Of a stretch of DNA of 64,000 nt, positions 1 to 8,302 are shown in pieces. Origin of the DNA: Mesobacillus zeae (GTDB lineage Bacteria; Bacillota; Bacilli; Bacillales; Cytobacillaceae). The stretch is taken from positions 1 through 64,000 of the forward strand of contig NZ_QWVT01000018.1 of NCBI RefSeq assembly GCF_003570705.1, read 5' to 3'. The position numbers and the translations under genes were made by a program. The notes below the pieces were generated by a model. The model was not told where the DNA came from, made no database searches, and was given only the letters and a program-made list of their open reading frames with translations. Numbering within the stretch: position 1 is the first letter of the stretch; each line of letters starts with the position of its first letter.

Positions 1-72
1 ATATTCCCGATTACGAGCGATATATTCCCGATTAGGTCCCAGTTATTCCCGTTCATCACTCATTTATTCCAA
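1..72 (-). repeat. Edge of a 21-bp-period repeat array
   Basis: Read on the minus strand, four copies of a GGGAAT/GGAAT core are spaced exactly 21 bp apart. The core and the following ATATATC match the large array at 7.2-8.0 kb, but in the opposite orientation. The array probably continues beyond the left window edge. It lies upstream of tagO. Confidence 0.7.
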
Positions 73-205
73 GTAGCTGTATCCTGATTCCGTATATGTG
101 ATTTAATGTAAAAATCTCACCCTTATGCCCCGGATTACTTTCCAACCGTAAATTTTTTGGTTCTTTTTGTCATGATTGGATACGCTAAGATCAAGGAGGA
201 TGGAC

Positions 206-1267
206 ATGTTGTATTTCACCTTGATTTTATGCTTTTTTTTTTCCATGTTTCTTACCCCGCTGGTGAAGAATCTTGCTATAGCCTTGGGCGCAATCGATCG
301 CCCGAATGAGAGGAAAGTACATGAACGCCTGATACCGAGGATGGGGGGCGCTGCCATATTTGCAAGCTTCATTGCTGGCATTCTTATCCTCAGGCCGGAA
401 AGCCCCTATTTATTGCCGTTCATGCTGGGTGCCGCCATTATTTTTTTTGTAGGAATCATGGATGATTTAAAGGAGCTCTCCCCAAAAGCAAAGTTGGCAG
501 GACAGCTTGCTGCTGCTCTTGTCATTGTTTTTTTCGGGGATTTAAAAATAGAATATATCAACATGCCATTTGGGGGCCAGTGGAATTTAGGGCTGTTCAG
601 CATTCCCTTGACCGTGTTCTGGATCATTGGTGTGACAAATTCAATCAACCTGATTGATGGTTTGGACGGGCTTGCTTCCGGCGTCTCGTCCATTGCCTTT
701 ATAGTGATGGCAGTCATGGCTTTTATGATGGGCGATGCTTATGTTTATGCTGTCAGTTTGCTACTGCTTGTGTGCACGCTCGGTTTTTTGGTCCATAATT
801 TTCATCCTGCCAGCATTTTTCTGGGGGACACTGGGTCTCTTTTTCTCGGCTTCATGATTTCAATTCTGTCGCTGATGGGCTTTAAAAATTTAACGTTTAT
901 TTCATTGATTGTTCCAATCCTGATCCTTGGCGTTCCCATCTCAGATACGCTGTTTGCTATTATTAGGCGGATTACGAACAGGGAGCCGATTTCAAGTGCC
1001 GATAAGTTTCACTTACACCACAGGCTGCTCCACTACGGATTTTCCCATCGGCAGTCCGTACTGATGATCTATCTGTTCGCCTGCATTTTTGGGATAATGG
1101 GGATTATGGTTTCAAGAAGTGATTTTCATGGTTTGAATGTTTTCCTCCTTATAACTATTTTATTGATTGAATTTTTCGCGGAAAAAATTGAATGGGCCGG
1201 AAAGAGATTCAAACCGATTATTAAAACGATGGACCTACTATTTCCTTCATTAAAAAATAAGAGCTAG
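206..1267 (+). CDS. tagO: TagO, undecaprenyl-phosphate GlcNAc-1-phosphate transferase
   Basis: Polytopic membrane enzyme of the MraY/WecA family. It transfers GlcNAc-1-phosphate from UDP-GlcNAc to undecaprenyl phosphate, the first step of wall teichoic acid linkage-unit synthesis. The family motifs are visible: the DD pair near residue 86 (MDDLKELSP), the N-x-x-N-LIDGLDGLA stretch near 145-157, FLGDTGS near 205-211, and the cytoplasmic HLHHR histidine motif. I chose the ATG at 206 because AAGGAGG ends 6 bases upstream; an ATG at 200 and a TTG at 176 are in frame but badly spaced. This gives 353 aa, normal for the family. It is convergent with the LCP gene, as in the B. subtilis tagO/tagU neighbourhood. 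Confidence 0.93.
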   Translation: MLYFTLILCFFFSMFLTPLVKNLAIALGAIDRPNERKVHERLIPRMGGAAIFASFIAGILILRPESPYLLPFMLGAAIIFFVGIMDDLKELSPKAKLAGQLAAALVIVFFGDLKIEYINMPFGGQWNLGLFSIPLTVFWIIGVTNSINLIDGLDGLASGVSSIAFIVMAVMAFMMGDAYVYAVSLLLLVCTLGFLVHNFHPASIFLGDTGSLFLGFMISILSLMGFKNLTFISLIVPILILGVPISDTLFAIIRRITNREPISSADKFHLHHRLLHYGFSHRQSVLMIYLFACIFGIMGIMVSRSDFHGLNVFLLITILLIEFFAEKIEWAGKRFKPIIKTMDLLFPSLKNKS

Positions 1268-1283
1268 TCAGAAATAAAAAAAA

Positions 1284-1331
1284 CTGATTTTAAGAAGAGC
1301 CTGAATGTAAAAGGCATCTGCTTAAAATCAG
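1284..1331. terminator. Bidirectional terminator between tagO and the LCP gene
   Basis: Perfect 11-bp stem (CTGATTTTAAG with CTTAAAATCAG). It lies between two convergent genes, with A-rich sequence on one side and T-rich sequence on the other. Confidence 0.7.
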
Positions 1332-1342
1332 CATTTATGTTT

Positions 1343-2377
1343 TTAATAATTGCTTTCGGTATCTTCGCTCTCAGTTCCATCACTCCTGTCGGAACTGAGA
1401 CTTGAAAGTGCCAGGTGGCTCTTGAACATGCTTGAAAGCTCGATTAATTTCTGTTCGTCCAACTGGTAATAGTAAACGTCATCGATATAGGCATCTTCGC
1501 CTTCCATTGTCAGCGATTCAATGTCAATGCCTTTTGTAGCGTAGTCATAAAGCGATAGCAACTCGCCAAATTCCATATTGGTTGTGATATTATCGCCAAG
1601 GGCTTCCATGACGTCACCGTATTTGGTGAGTGACCCTGCTGAGATCGCTTTGTCAATGATGGCTTTCAGCACGAGCTGCTGCCGCTTGCCTCTTTCGATA
1701 TCGTTGTCAATCTTCCTTGTTCTTGCCAAAGCAAGAGCTTCCTCTCCATTCAGCTCTTGTACGCCTTTTTTCAGATGGATGGCATCGCCTGTGTCTTTGC
1801 TGTTTTGTTCAGTGAATTCCACAGGTACATCGACTTTAATTCCGCCGAGAGCTTCAACAACATCAATGAATGCATCAAAGTTCAATTTAACAAAGTAATC
1901 AACTGGGATATCGAACATTTCTTCCACAGTTTCAATCGTTCCTTCTTCTCCGCCATAAACATGCGCATGTGTGATTTTGTCACGCTTTTCTTCGGCTGGG
2001 ATGTACACATACGAATCACGCGGAATGCTGACCATTTTTACCGTTTTATCATCTTTGTTGAAGGTAGCGAGAATCAAGGCATCTGTTCTGGTAGCTTTGC
2101 CTTGGTCCCTCGTTTTGCTATCGTCGACGCCCATGATCAGCATGGAAATATTGTCATGCTTCGGATCGACCTTTTTAAATCTCTTCGCAGATTGGTCGCC
2201 GCGGCTTAATTCAACTTTGGATAATCCAAGAACATCGGCGGCTTTCGTATAGAGATAGGCACCATAACCTAGTCCGCTTAGAGTCAACATGAAGATTGGC
2301 AGGAAAATGAAAAAGAAAACTCTTCTCCGCCTCTTTTTCTTCCTTATCAGACTGCTGTTTCGTGATCTATTGTTCAA
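1343..2377 (-). CDS. tagU: LytR-CpsA-Psr family wall teichoic acid ligase (TagU-like)
   Basis: 344-aa type II membrane protein: a basic cytoplasmic tail, one transmembrane helix near residues 18-42, then an extracellular LCP domain from about residue 75 to 235. LCP proteins transfer teichoic acid and other glycopolymers from undecaprenyl carriers to peptidoglycan. LCP signatures seen are the RTDALILATF strand and VSIPRDSYV, whose arginines bind the lipid pyrophosphate, and the ALARTRK segment. The start is a TTG with AAAGGAG 8 bases upstream. The acidic serine-rich C-terminal tail is variable in the family. Which LCP paralogue this is (TagT, U or V) is inferred from its place next to tagO. 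Confidence 0.85.
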   Translation of the reverse strand: MNNRSRNSSLIRKKKRRRRVFFFIFLPIFMLTLSGLGYGAYLYTKAADVLGLSKVELSRGDQSAKRFKKVDPKHDNISMLIMGVDDSKTRDQGKATRTDALILATFNKDDKTVKMVSIPRDSYVYIPAEEKRDKITHAHVYGGEEGTIETVEEMFDIPVDYFVKLNFDAFIDVVEALGGIKVDVPVEFTEQNSKDTGDAIHLKKGVQELNGEEALALARTRKIDNDIERGKRQQLVLKAIIDKAISAGSLTKYGDVMEALGDNITTNMEFGELLSLYDYATKGIDIESLTMEGEDAYIDDVYYYQLDEQKLIELSSMFKSHLALSSLSSDRSDGTESEDTESNY

Positions 2378-2423
2378 TGTAAATTCTCCTTTTGGCTCAA
2401 TTTGAATCTGATTTTACATTTTC

Positions 2424-2458
2424 TGTATACTTTTATTTAAGCTAAACTACAGTATACA
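2424..2458. promoter_or_regulatory. Inverted repeat upstream of the LCP gene
   Basis: Arms TGTATACT and AGTATACA (8 bp, perfect) separated by 19 bp, 47 bp upstream of the TTG start of the minus-strand LCP gene. This is where a promoter/operator is expected. I could not assign a regulator. Confidence 0.35.
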
Positions 2459-2501
2459 ACGAAAAATGCAACCCCGCTATCACATTTGTCATACTTTGTC
2501 G

Positions 2502-3143
2502 TCAAGGTTGGGAAATATTTTTTTCCAAGTAAAGCTCCTGGCCGGCTTTTGTTTGCCCCTGCCCGTTTGTCAGTTCGACCATCCACTCAATAAAGGACTG
2601 TGTTTGGCTTTCTTCGACAAATGTTTCAATTTCTACTTTTTCAAGGTAGTGAATTTCCTTTATTTCAAAAATAGAGGAGCGAAGTGCGTTTTCAATTTTC
2701 CCAAGCAGGGTATACTCTAATGTCGTGTGCATAATTTTCATCAGTTTTCTTTCCACGATTCCGGCGGCAGCCACTCCTTCTGATGCGGCTTTGCCGTATG
2801 CCCTGATGAGACCGCCCGCGCCAAGCTTGATGCCTCCGAAATAACGGGTAACAACTACAACTGTGTCTTTCAGCTTTTTCTTTTTAAGGACTTCAAGGAT
2901 GGGGACGCCTGCCGTTCCGCCTGGTTCGCCGTCATCATTGGCCTTCTGGATTTGGTCATGTTCGCCGATGAGATACGCTGAGCAATTATGTGTCGCGTTC
3001 CAATGCTGCTTTCTGATTGTCATGATGAAATTTTGTGCGGCCTCTTCTGTTTCCGCACGGGTTACGTGGGAGATGAAGCGGGATTTCTGGATGAGGATTT
3101 CGCATTCACCAGGGCCTTTAACAGTCAGGTAATGTGGGAGCAA
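2502..3143 (-). CDS. yvyE: YvyE/YigZ, IMPACT family protein
   Basis: 213-aa protein of the UPF0029/IMPACT family (B. subtilis YvyE, E. coli YigZ). The N-terminal domain carries the family signature DDGEPGGTAGVPIL near residues 71-84 followed by VTRYFGGIKLGAGGL; the C-terminal DUF1949 domain is ferredoxin-like. Eukaryotic IMPACT modulates GCN2, but the bacterial biochemical role is not settled. The start is a TTG with AAAGGAG 8 bases upstream. It is divergent from degS, as in B. subtilis. Confidence 0.88.
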   Translation of the reverse strand: MLPHYLTVKGPGECEILIQKSRFISHVTRAETEEAAQNFIMTIRKQHWNATHNCSAYLIGEHDQIQKANDDGEPGGTAGVPILEVLKKKKLKDTVVVVTRYFGGIKLGAGGLIRAYGKAASEGVAAAGIVERKLMKIMHTTLEYTLLGKIENALRSSIFEIKEIHYLEKVEIETFVEESQTQSFIEWMVELTNGQGQTKAGQELYLEKNISQP

Positions 3144-3678
3144 TTTTGCCGCTCCTTTCTATAAAGAAAGTCTATCAGGGAAGGCTGCCATCTGGTTTCG
3201 AATGATAGAATGGGAGCAATGCCCTCCGGAATTCTCATGTCTAATGAATAAAGACGTTGAGCTATGCAATTTAGATTCCAATTTTCATTATAAATCGACA
3301 GAGTCTGCGGGACAATCTTAAGTGGCAATGTAATAAAACTTTAATATAAGTAGACAGACAGGATGTTATAATGAAAGCGTCTTAATAATATAGACCTTAT
3401 TTTGACATAATTGAGGAAGGGTCCCAAGAATCCCGGACTGCAAGAGAAAGATTTGGCAGCATGATATTTCAACTATGAAGAAAATCATTTCACTTTAAAG
3501 GAAGAATTTCATGGATTTTCCTGTTAAAATCCTAGGATATATGACATGAAAGATGGAAATATTGTTATGCCTTTTTACCGAATTTATGGCATATCACAAT
3601 TTTTCCAAGTATGAACCATAGTATCCAGTGATTTTTCAAGCTAGAATATTATCATGCGCTGCCTATGGGGGAATATGT
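3144..3678. other. Divergent intergenic region yvyE / degS
   Basis: 535 bp of AT-rich sequence with no convincing gene. A TATAAT hexamer is at 3367-3372 and a TTGACA at 3412-3417, but neither has a well-spaced partner, so I do not call a promoter. Confidence 0.5.
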
Positions 3679-4824
3679 ATGGCCTTAAAAAAAATGGATA
3701 CTAAAGCGCTTGACCACATCCTTGAAAGCATGATAGATACAGTCGAGAGTTCAAAGGACGAAATCTTCAGGATTGGGGAACAGTGCCGGCATGATTTCGC
3801 AGATATCACTTCCGAACTAAAGGAAGTCAAGCGGCTGGTCGCTCATATCATTAATGAAGGAGACAAGGTGGAGCTTCAGGTGCGGTTTGCCCGGAAGCGA
3901 CTTTCTGTAGTCAGCAAACATTTCAAGGATTATACAGAAGCAGAAGTCCGCCAGGCATATGAAATAGCACACAAGCTGCAAATGGACTTGACGATGAGCC
4001 GCCAGCAGGAAAAGCAGCTCCGCGAGCGGCGTGATGATTTGGAGCGCAGGCTGGTCGGCCTAAGCGAGACAATTGAAAGGGCCGAGCATCTTGTTTCACA
4101 AATATCCGTAGTCATGAATTACTTGATGAGCGATATTAGGGAGATGGGCGAAGCACTGGAAACTGCCAAGCAAAAGCAGGATTTCGGTTTGAAAATTATT
4201 GAGGCCCAGGAAGAAGAGCGAAAACGGCTGTCACGGGAGATTCATGATGGACCGGCCCAAATGATGGCAAACGTGATGATGCGTTCCGACCTAATAGATA
4301 GGATCTTCAGGGAACGCGGATCAGAGGAAGCCCTTCAGGAAATTCGAAGCATGAAAAAAATGGTCCGTTCGGCATTATATGAAGTGCGAAGGATCATTTA
4401 TGATTTGCGCCCGATGGCTCTTGATGACCTTGGTCTTGTGCCTACCCTCAGAAAATACCTGCAGACAACCGAAGAATATCATAATCACACAAAAATATCT
4501 TTTTCTAATATGGGACAGGACAGGCGCCTGCCGACAAAATATGAGGTGGCCCTTTTTCGACTGATTCAGGAGTCGGTCCAGAACGCCTTGAAGCATGCCC
4601 AAGCCACTCACATCCAGGTGAAAATTGAGATCAGAAAAGATGCGGTCTTGGTTGTGGTGAAGGACAATGGAAAAGGATTTGATATTCATAAAAAATGTCC
4701 TGAATCTTTTGGTATTATGGGGATGCAGGAAAGAGTGGAGCTTCTTGAAGGCGATTTGACCATTGATTCTAAGATTGGTTCAGGAACACTTGTAATGATT
4801 CAAGTCCCGCTTGTCAGTGGATGA
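3679..4824 (+). CDS. degS: DegS, sensor histidine kinase
   Basis: Soluble cytoplasmic histidine kinase that phosphorylates and dephosphorylates DegU, controlling exoprotease, competence and motility decisions. The N-terminal half is a long coiled coil that senses inputs. The DHp helix carries EERKRLSREIHDGPAQ with the phosphorylatable His near residue 190. The HATPase_c domain shows the N box (QESVQNALKHA), the G1 box (DNGKGFD) and the FGIMGMQERV segment. Starting at ATG 3679 (MALKKMDTKALDHI) gives 381 aa, close to the B. subtilis protein (385). The spacer to degU contains a GGCAGCCC direct duplication near 4846. Confidence 0.93.
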   Translation: MALKKMDTKALDHILESMIDTVESSKDEIFRIGEQCRHDFADITSELKEVKRLVAHIINEGDKVELQVRFARKRLSVVSKHFKDYTEAEVRQAYEIAHKLQMDLTMSRQQEKQLRERRDDLERRLVGLSETIERAEHLVSQISVVMNYLMSDIREMGEALETAKQKQDFGLKIIEAQEEERKRLSREIHDGPAQMMANVMMRSDLIDRIFRERGSEEALQEIRSMKKMVRSALYEVRRIIYDLRPMALDDLGLVPTLRKYLQTTEEYHNHTKISFSNMGQDRRLPTKYEVALFRLIQESVQNALKHAQATHIQVKIEIRKDAVLVVVKDNGKGFDIHKKCPESFGIMGMQERVELLEGDLTIDSKIGSGTLVMIQVPLVSG

Positions 4825-4983
4825 TGGAACGAACAAGAACGCCCGGCAGCCCGGCAGCCCGGAAAACATTAAGCCTGCAGCTTTTGTAAAAAGCCTGCTG
4901 CCTGGTTAGAAACACAGGCCAAAAAAACCGTGCAGGGAGAAACGTTTATGAATAGAGACAGAAGGTTAAGGGAGGCGAATGTA

Positions 4984-5670
4984 TTGACAACTAAGATTGT
5001 CATTGTAGATGACCACCAGCTGTTTAGAGAAGGGGTAAAGCGGATTCTTGACTTTGAGGATTCGTTTGAAGTTGTAGCCGAAGGTGATGATGGCAGCCAA
5101 GCAATCAGCCTTGCAGAAGAATACGGACCCGATGTTATTATTATGGACATCAATATGCCGCACACGAACGGTGTGGAGGCGACCCGACAGCTTATTGAGA
5201 AATATCCTGATTCAAAGGTAATCATCCTATCCATTCATGATGATGAAAACTATGTCACACATGCATTAAAGACTGGTGCAACTGGATACCTTCTAAAGGA
5301 AATGGATGCAGATGCTTTGATTGAAGCCGTTAAGGTCGTTGCGGCCGGTGGTTCTTACCTGCATCCGAAGGTGACGCATAATCTTGTAAAAGAATATCGC
5401 CGCCTTTCTGTAGATGAAGCAGCATCCACCAGCCAGTACATACCGAAAGTGGAAATTAGAAGGCCACTGCATCTGTTGACCCGCCGTGAGTGCGAGGTAC
5501 TCCAAATGCTGGCAGACGGAAAAAGCAACAGAGGTATTGGAGAATCACTGTTTATCAGTGAGAAAACGGTTAAGAACCATGTGAGCAATATTTTGCAAAA
5601 AATGAATGTGAATGATCGTACGCAGGCAGTTGTTTTTGCCATTAAGAATGGCTGGGTGGAAGTCAAGTAA
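4984..5670 (+). CDS. degU: DegU, response regulator
   Basis: NarL/FixJ-type response regulator and partner of DegS. The receiver domain has the acidic pair in IVDDHQ, the phosphoacceptor Asp near residue 56 in IIMDINMP, the conserved Thr/Ser region (ILSIHDD) and the Lys in [10 protein letters not shown]. The C-terminal LuxR-type helix-turn-helix is nearly identical to B. subtilis ([20 protein letters not shown]). I chose the TTG at 4984, with GGGAGG 8 bases upstream; this gives 228 aa against 229 in B. subtilis. An in-frame ATG at 4948 would add 12 residues not usual for the family. Confidence 0.94.
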   Translation: MTTKIVIVDDHQLFREGVKRILDFEDSFEVVAEGDDGSQAISLAEEYGPDVIIMDINMPHTNGVEATRQLIEKYPDSKVIILSIHDDENYVTHALKTGATGYLLKEMDADALIEAVKVVAAGGSYLHPKVTHNLVKEYRRLSVDEAASTSQYIPKVEIRRPLHLLTRRECEVLQMLADGKSNRGIGESLFISEKTVKNHVSNILQKMNVNDRTQAVVFAIKNGWVEVK

Positions 5671-5799
5671 ACCAGTCCTGCCTAAAACAGGCGGGTAACG
5701 GTGAAGCATTGATGAAGGCTCGCCTCCGTTTTTTGGAAAAAGCAGTAACCCCCATCCAGCTTGTCTAAATTAACCGATTTTTACATATGTTTTTAGTTA

Positions 5800-5840
5800 G
5801 GCACATTGGCCTTTTACGGCTGATGTGCCTTTTTGTGCTT
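5800..5840 (+). terminator. Terminator upstream of sda
   Basis: GGCACAT/ATGTGCC stem followed by TTTTT, then a second T run. It closes the degSU transcript. Confidence 0.65.
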
Positions 5841-5932
5841 TTTTTGAAATTTTCGCAACAAAAGTCATATGATAAGGTTGTCTGATGAATTTTCTGTGAT
5901 ATAATTTTCTAAATATATAAAGGAGTGCAGTG

Positions 5933-6088
5933 ATGATGACAAAATTGGGTGCGTTATCTGACGAAGAATTGTATTACGCCTACCAAAAAGCCATCAGCCT
6001 GGGTCTTGATGAAGAATTTATCTTGATGCTTCTGGAAGAGATGGAAATAAGAGGTTTGAAACCTAAAAAACAATACATATTAAATTAA
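5933..6088 (+). CDS. sda: Sda-like inhibitor of sporulation kinase
   Basis: 51-aa ORF, ATG 5933, with AAGGAG 7 bases upstream. The core LSDEELYYAYQKAISLGLD followed by EEFILMLLEEMEIRGL fits the Sda family: two short antiparallel helices that block the KinA/KinB autokinase in response to replication stress. B. subtilis Sda is 46 aa with the same LSDE...Y..A..L....FI..L..E...R pattern. It sits in its own transcription unit between two terminators, next to degU. The assignment is by pattern only. The protein may be one of several paralogues. Confidence 0.75.
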   Translation: MMTKLGALSDEELYYAYQKAISLGLDEEFILMLLEEMEIRGLKPKKQYILN

Positions 6089-6091
6089 CTG

Positions 6092-6126
6092 GCGCGCAGG
6101 CTACTAGACCTGCGTGTTTTTCTTTT
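6092..6126 (+). terminator. Terminator of sda
   Basis: GCGCAGG/CCTGCGT stem with an 8-nt loop, followed by TTTTTCTTTTTT. Confidence 0.75.
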
Positions 6127-6225
6127 TTAGGGTAATCCACCAAATTAATGCATTTTGATTAGAATTCATTTAAAATGGTGGTTGTACATATATTAGTCAA
6201 AAAGATTAAGGATGGTAAATATATC

Positions 6226-7065
6226 ATGAAAACGGCAGTCGTTACGGATAGTACGGCATATATACCGAAGGAATTGCGGGAAAAATGGGATATTAAACTA
6301 ATCCCTCTCAGTGTGATTTTTGGAAATGAGACATACAGGGAAGAAATAGATATTACCGCAGGGCAGTTTTATGAAGAGGTTAAGCATCAGGCGCTGCCGA
6401 CAACTTCCCAGCCGCCGACGGGACAGTTCGTCGAGTTGTTTGAGAGTCTTGCGAAGGATTACGACGCGGTCATCAGCATCCATCTGTCCAGCGGAATCAG
6501 CGGGACATACCAGGGTGCCGTTGCTGCTGCGGGAATGGTGGACAGCATAAAAGTGTATCCGTTTGACTCGGAAATCAGCTGCATGGTCCAGGGGTTTTAT
6601 GCCCTTGAAGCAGCCGGGCTGGCTGCACTCGCGAGGGGTCCGGAGGAAATCATGGACCGCCTTGCCGAGATGAAGCAGTCGATCCGTGCCTATTTCATGG
6701 TGGATGATTTAAGCCATCTCCAGCGCGGCGGCCGGCTGAATGGTGCCCAGGCGTTCATTGGCAGCCTGCTACAAGTGAAGCCGCTCCTTCACTTTATCGA
6801 TAAGAAAATTGTCCCGTTTGAAAAAGTGCGGACGCGCAAAAAAGCGATGAACCGCGTGGTCGAGCTTCTAGGTGAGGATGCCGGGAGCGGAGAGGACTAC
6901 CGTGCTGTCATCATCCATGCAAACCGTAAGCAGGAAGCGCTGGACTGGAAGGCAGAGCTTGAGGCAGAGTTTCCCAATGTTGAATTTATGCTAAGCTACT
7001 TCGGTCCCGTCATCGGCACCCACCTGGGCGAAGGCGCCATGGGCATGGGCTGGTACAAGAAGTAA
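6226..7065 (+). CDS. degV: DegV family fatty-acid-binding protein
   Basis: 279-aa EDD-fold protein (B. subtilis DegV/YviA). In Gram-positives such proteins (FakB) present fatty acids to the kinase FakA for incorporation into phospholipid. Family marks are VTDSTAYIP at the N-terminus, TSQPPTGQF, IHLSSGISGTYQGA (Ser near the lipid carboxylate) and the LQRGGRLNGAQAF basic loop. ATG 6226 follows AAGGATGG; the in-frame upstream start adds 17 unusual residues. No fakA is in the window, so the ligand is inferred from the family. Confidence 0.87.
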   Translation: MKTAVVTDSTAYIPKELREKWDIKLIPLSVIFGNETYREEIDITAGQFYEEVKHQALPTTSQPPTGQFVELFESLAKDYDAVISIHLSSGISGTYQGAVAAAGMVDSIKVYPFDSEISCMVQGFYALEAAGLAALARGPEEIMDRLAEMKQSIRAYFMVDDLSHLQRGGRLNGAQAFIGSLLQVKPLLHFIDKKIVPFEKVRTRKKAMNRVVELLGEDAGSGEDYRAVIIHANRKQEALDWKAELEAEFPNVEFMLSYFGPVIGTHLGEGAMGMGWYKK

Positions 7066-7078
7066 ATACGATTTTATG

Positions 7079-7114
7079 CGCCATCCCGGAGTTGCTTAGG
7101 GATGGCGTTTTTTT
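7079..7114 (+). terminator. Terminator of degV
   Basis: CGCCATCCC/GGGATGGCG stem followed by TTTTTTT. Confidence 0.85.
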
Positions 7115-7205
7115 CGGAAGGAAGGGATCGTTGTTGGGGAATAAGTAAGGTATTGACGATGATTTTTTTTGAGGATGATGTGATTTGATTTTTCCATATT
7201 GATTC

Positions 7206-7990
7206 TGGGCTGGGGAATAAATACAGTTAAAAGGAATAAACGAATGGTAACCGGGAATATATCACGTGTAACCGGGAATATATCACGCGCAATCGGGAAT
7301 ATATCACGTGCAACTGGGAATATATCACGTGTAACCGGGAATATATCACGCGTAACCGGGAATATATTATATCACGCGTAACCGGGAATATATCACGCGC
7401 AACTGGGAATATATCACGCGCAACCGGGAATATATCACGTGCAACTGGGAATATATCACGTGCAACTGGGAATATATCACGCGCAACCGGGAATATATCA
7501 CGTGTAACCGGGAATATATCACGCGCAACTGGGAATATATTACGTGCAACCGGGAATATATTACGTGCAACCGGGAATATATCATATCACGTGCAACCGG
7601 GAATATATCACGCGCAACCGGGAATATCACGCGGAACCGGGAATATATCACGCGCAACTGGGAATATATCACGTGTAACCGGGAATATCACGCGGAACCG
7701 GGAATATATCACGCGGAACCGGGAATATATCACGCGGAACCGGAATATATCACGTGCAACTGGGAATATATCACGCGGAACCGGGAATATATCACGCGTA
7801 ACCGGGAATATATCACGCGTAACCGGGAATATATCACGCGCAACCGGGAATATATCACGCGCAACCGGGAATATATCACGCGCAACTGGGAATATATCAC
7901 GTGCAACTGGGAATATATCACGTGCAACCGGGAATATTCGGTACCCAATCGGCAATAACTCACCTACAATTGGGAATAAATCTTCTGCGG
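7206..7990. repeat. 21-bp tandem repeat array (about 32 well-kept units)
   Basis: Between degV and comFA about 32 head-to-tail copies of AAYYGGGAATATATCACGYGN run from 7249 to 7925, flanked by degenerate units (two or three on the left from about 7206, three on the right to 7988). Almost all units are exactly 21 bp; exceptions are two of 26 bp (TATAT-type insertions near 7365 and 7580), two of 19 bp and one of 20 bp. Variation is confined to AAC/AAT, C/T at the CG-YG step and the last base. Each unit contains ATATAT and often the CACGTG palindrome. There are no spacers, so it is not a CRISPR. Because 21 is a multiple of 3, open frames run through it on both strands (heptapeptide TGNISRV/A on the plus strand), but there is no ribosome binding site and the 19, 20 and 26-bp units break frame. 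Confidence 0.95.
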
Positions 7991-8302
7991 GTGATGGAGG
8001 ATTTATAATGATGAGTCTGGGACACTGCCCGGTTCTAGGAAAAATAAGCCTGTTAAATACGAAATAAGTATTTTTTCGTGAAAAACCAGTGTATGTAACT
8101 AAAAAAACTCCAATTCAACCAAAAATCAAATATTTCTGTTCACAGTAATTCTCCATGATTGTATATTGTCATCTTTTCTTAATATTTATCCGTAGAATGT
8201 AGTAGGAAACTTGAGAGATTGAGAGAATTTTGACTAATAAGTTTTGTAAAAAAAGGAGGCAGGAAAAATGTTGCTGTTTTACTCCAATATCGGAGGATTT
8301 TT

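Noticed and set aside
3344-3372. degS promoter at TATAAT 3367
   Set aside because: No acceptable -35 at 16-18 bp; TAGACA is only 10 bp away.
7206-7990. CRISPR array
   Set aside because: Units are contiguous with no unique spacers, and no cas genes are present.
7199-8067. Open reading frames through the 21-bp array on both strands (repeated TGNISRV/A or IYSRLRV peptides)
   Set aside because: They exist only because 21 is divisible by 3 and the unit has no stop. There is no ribosome binding site, both strands and several frames are open, and 19, 20 and 26-bp units break the frames.
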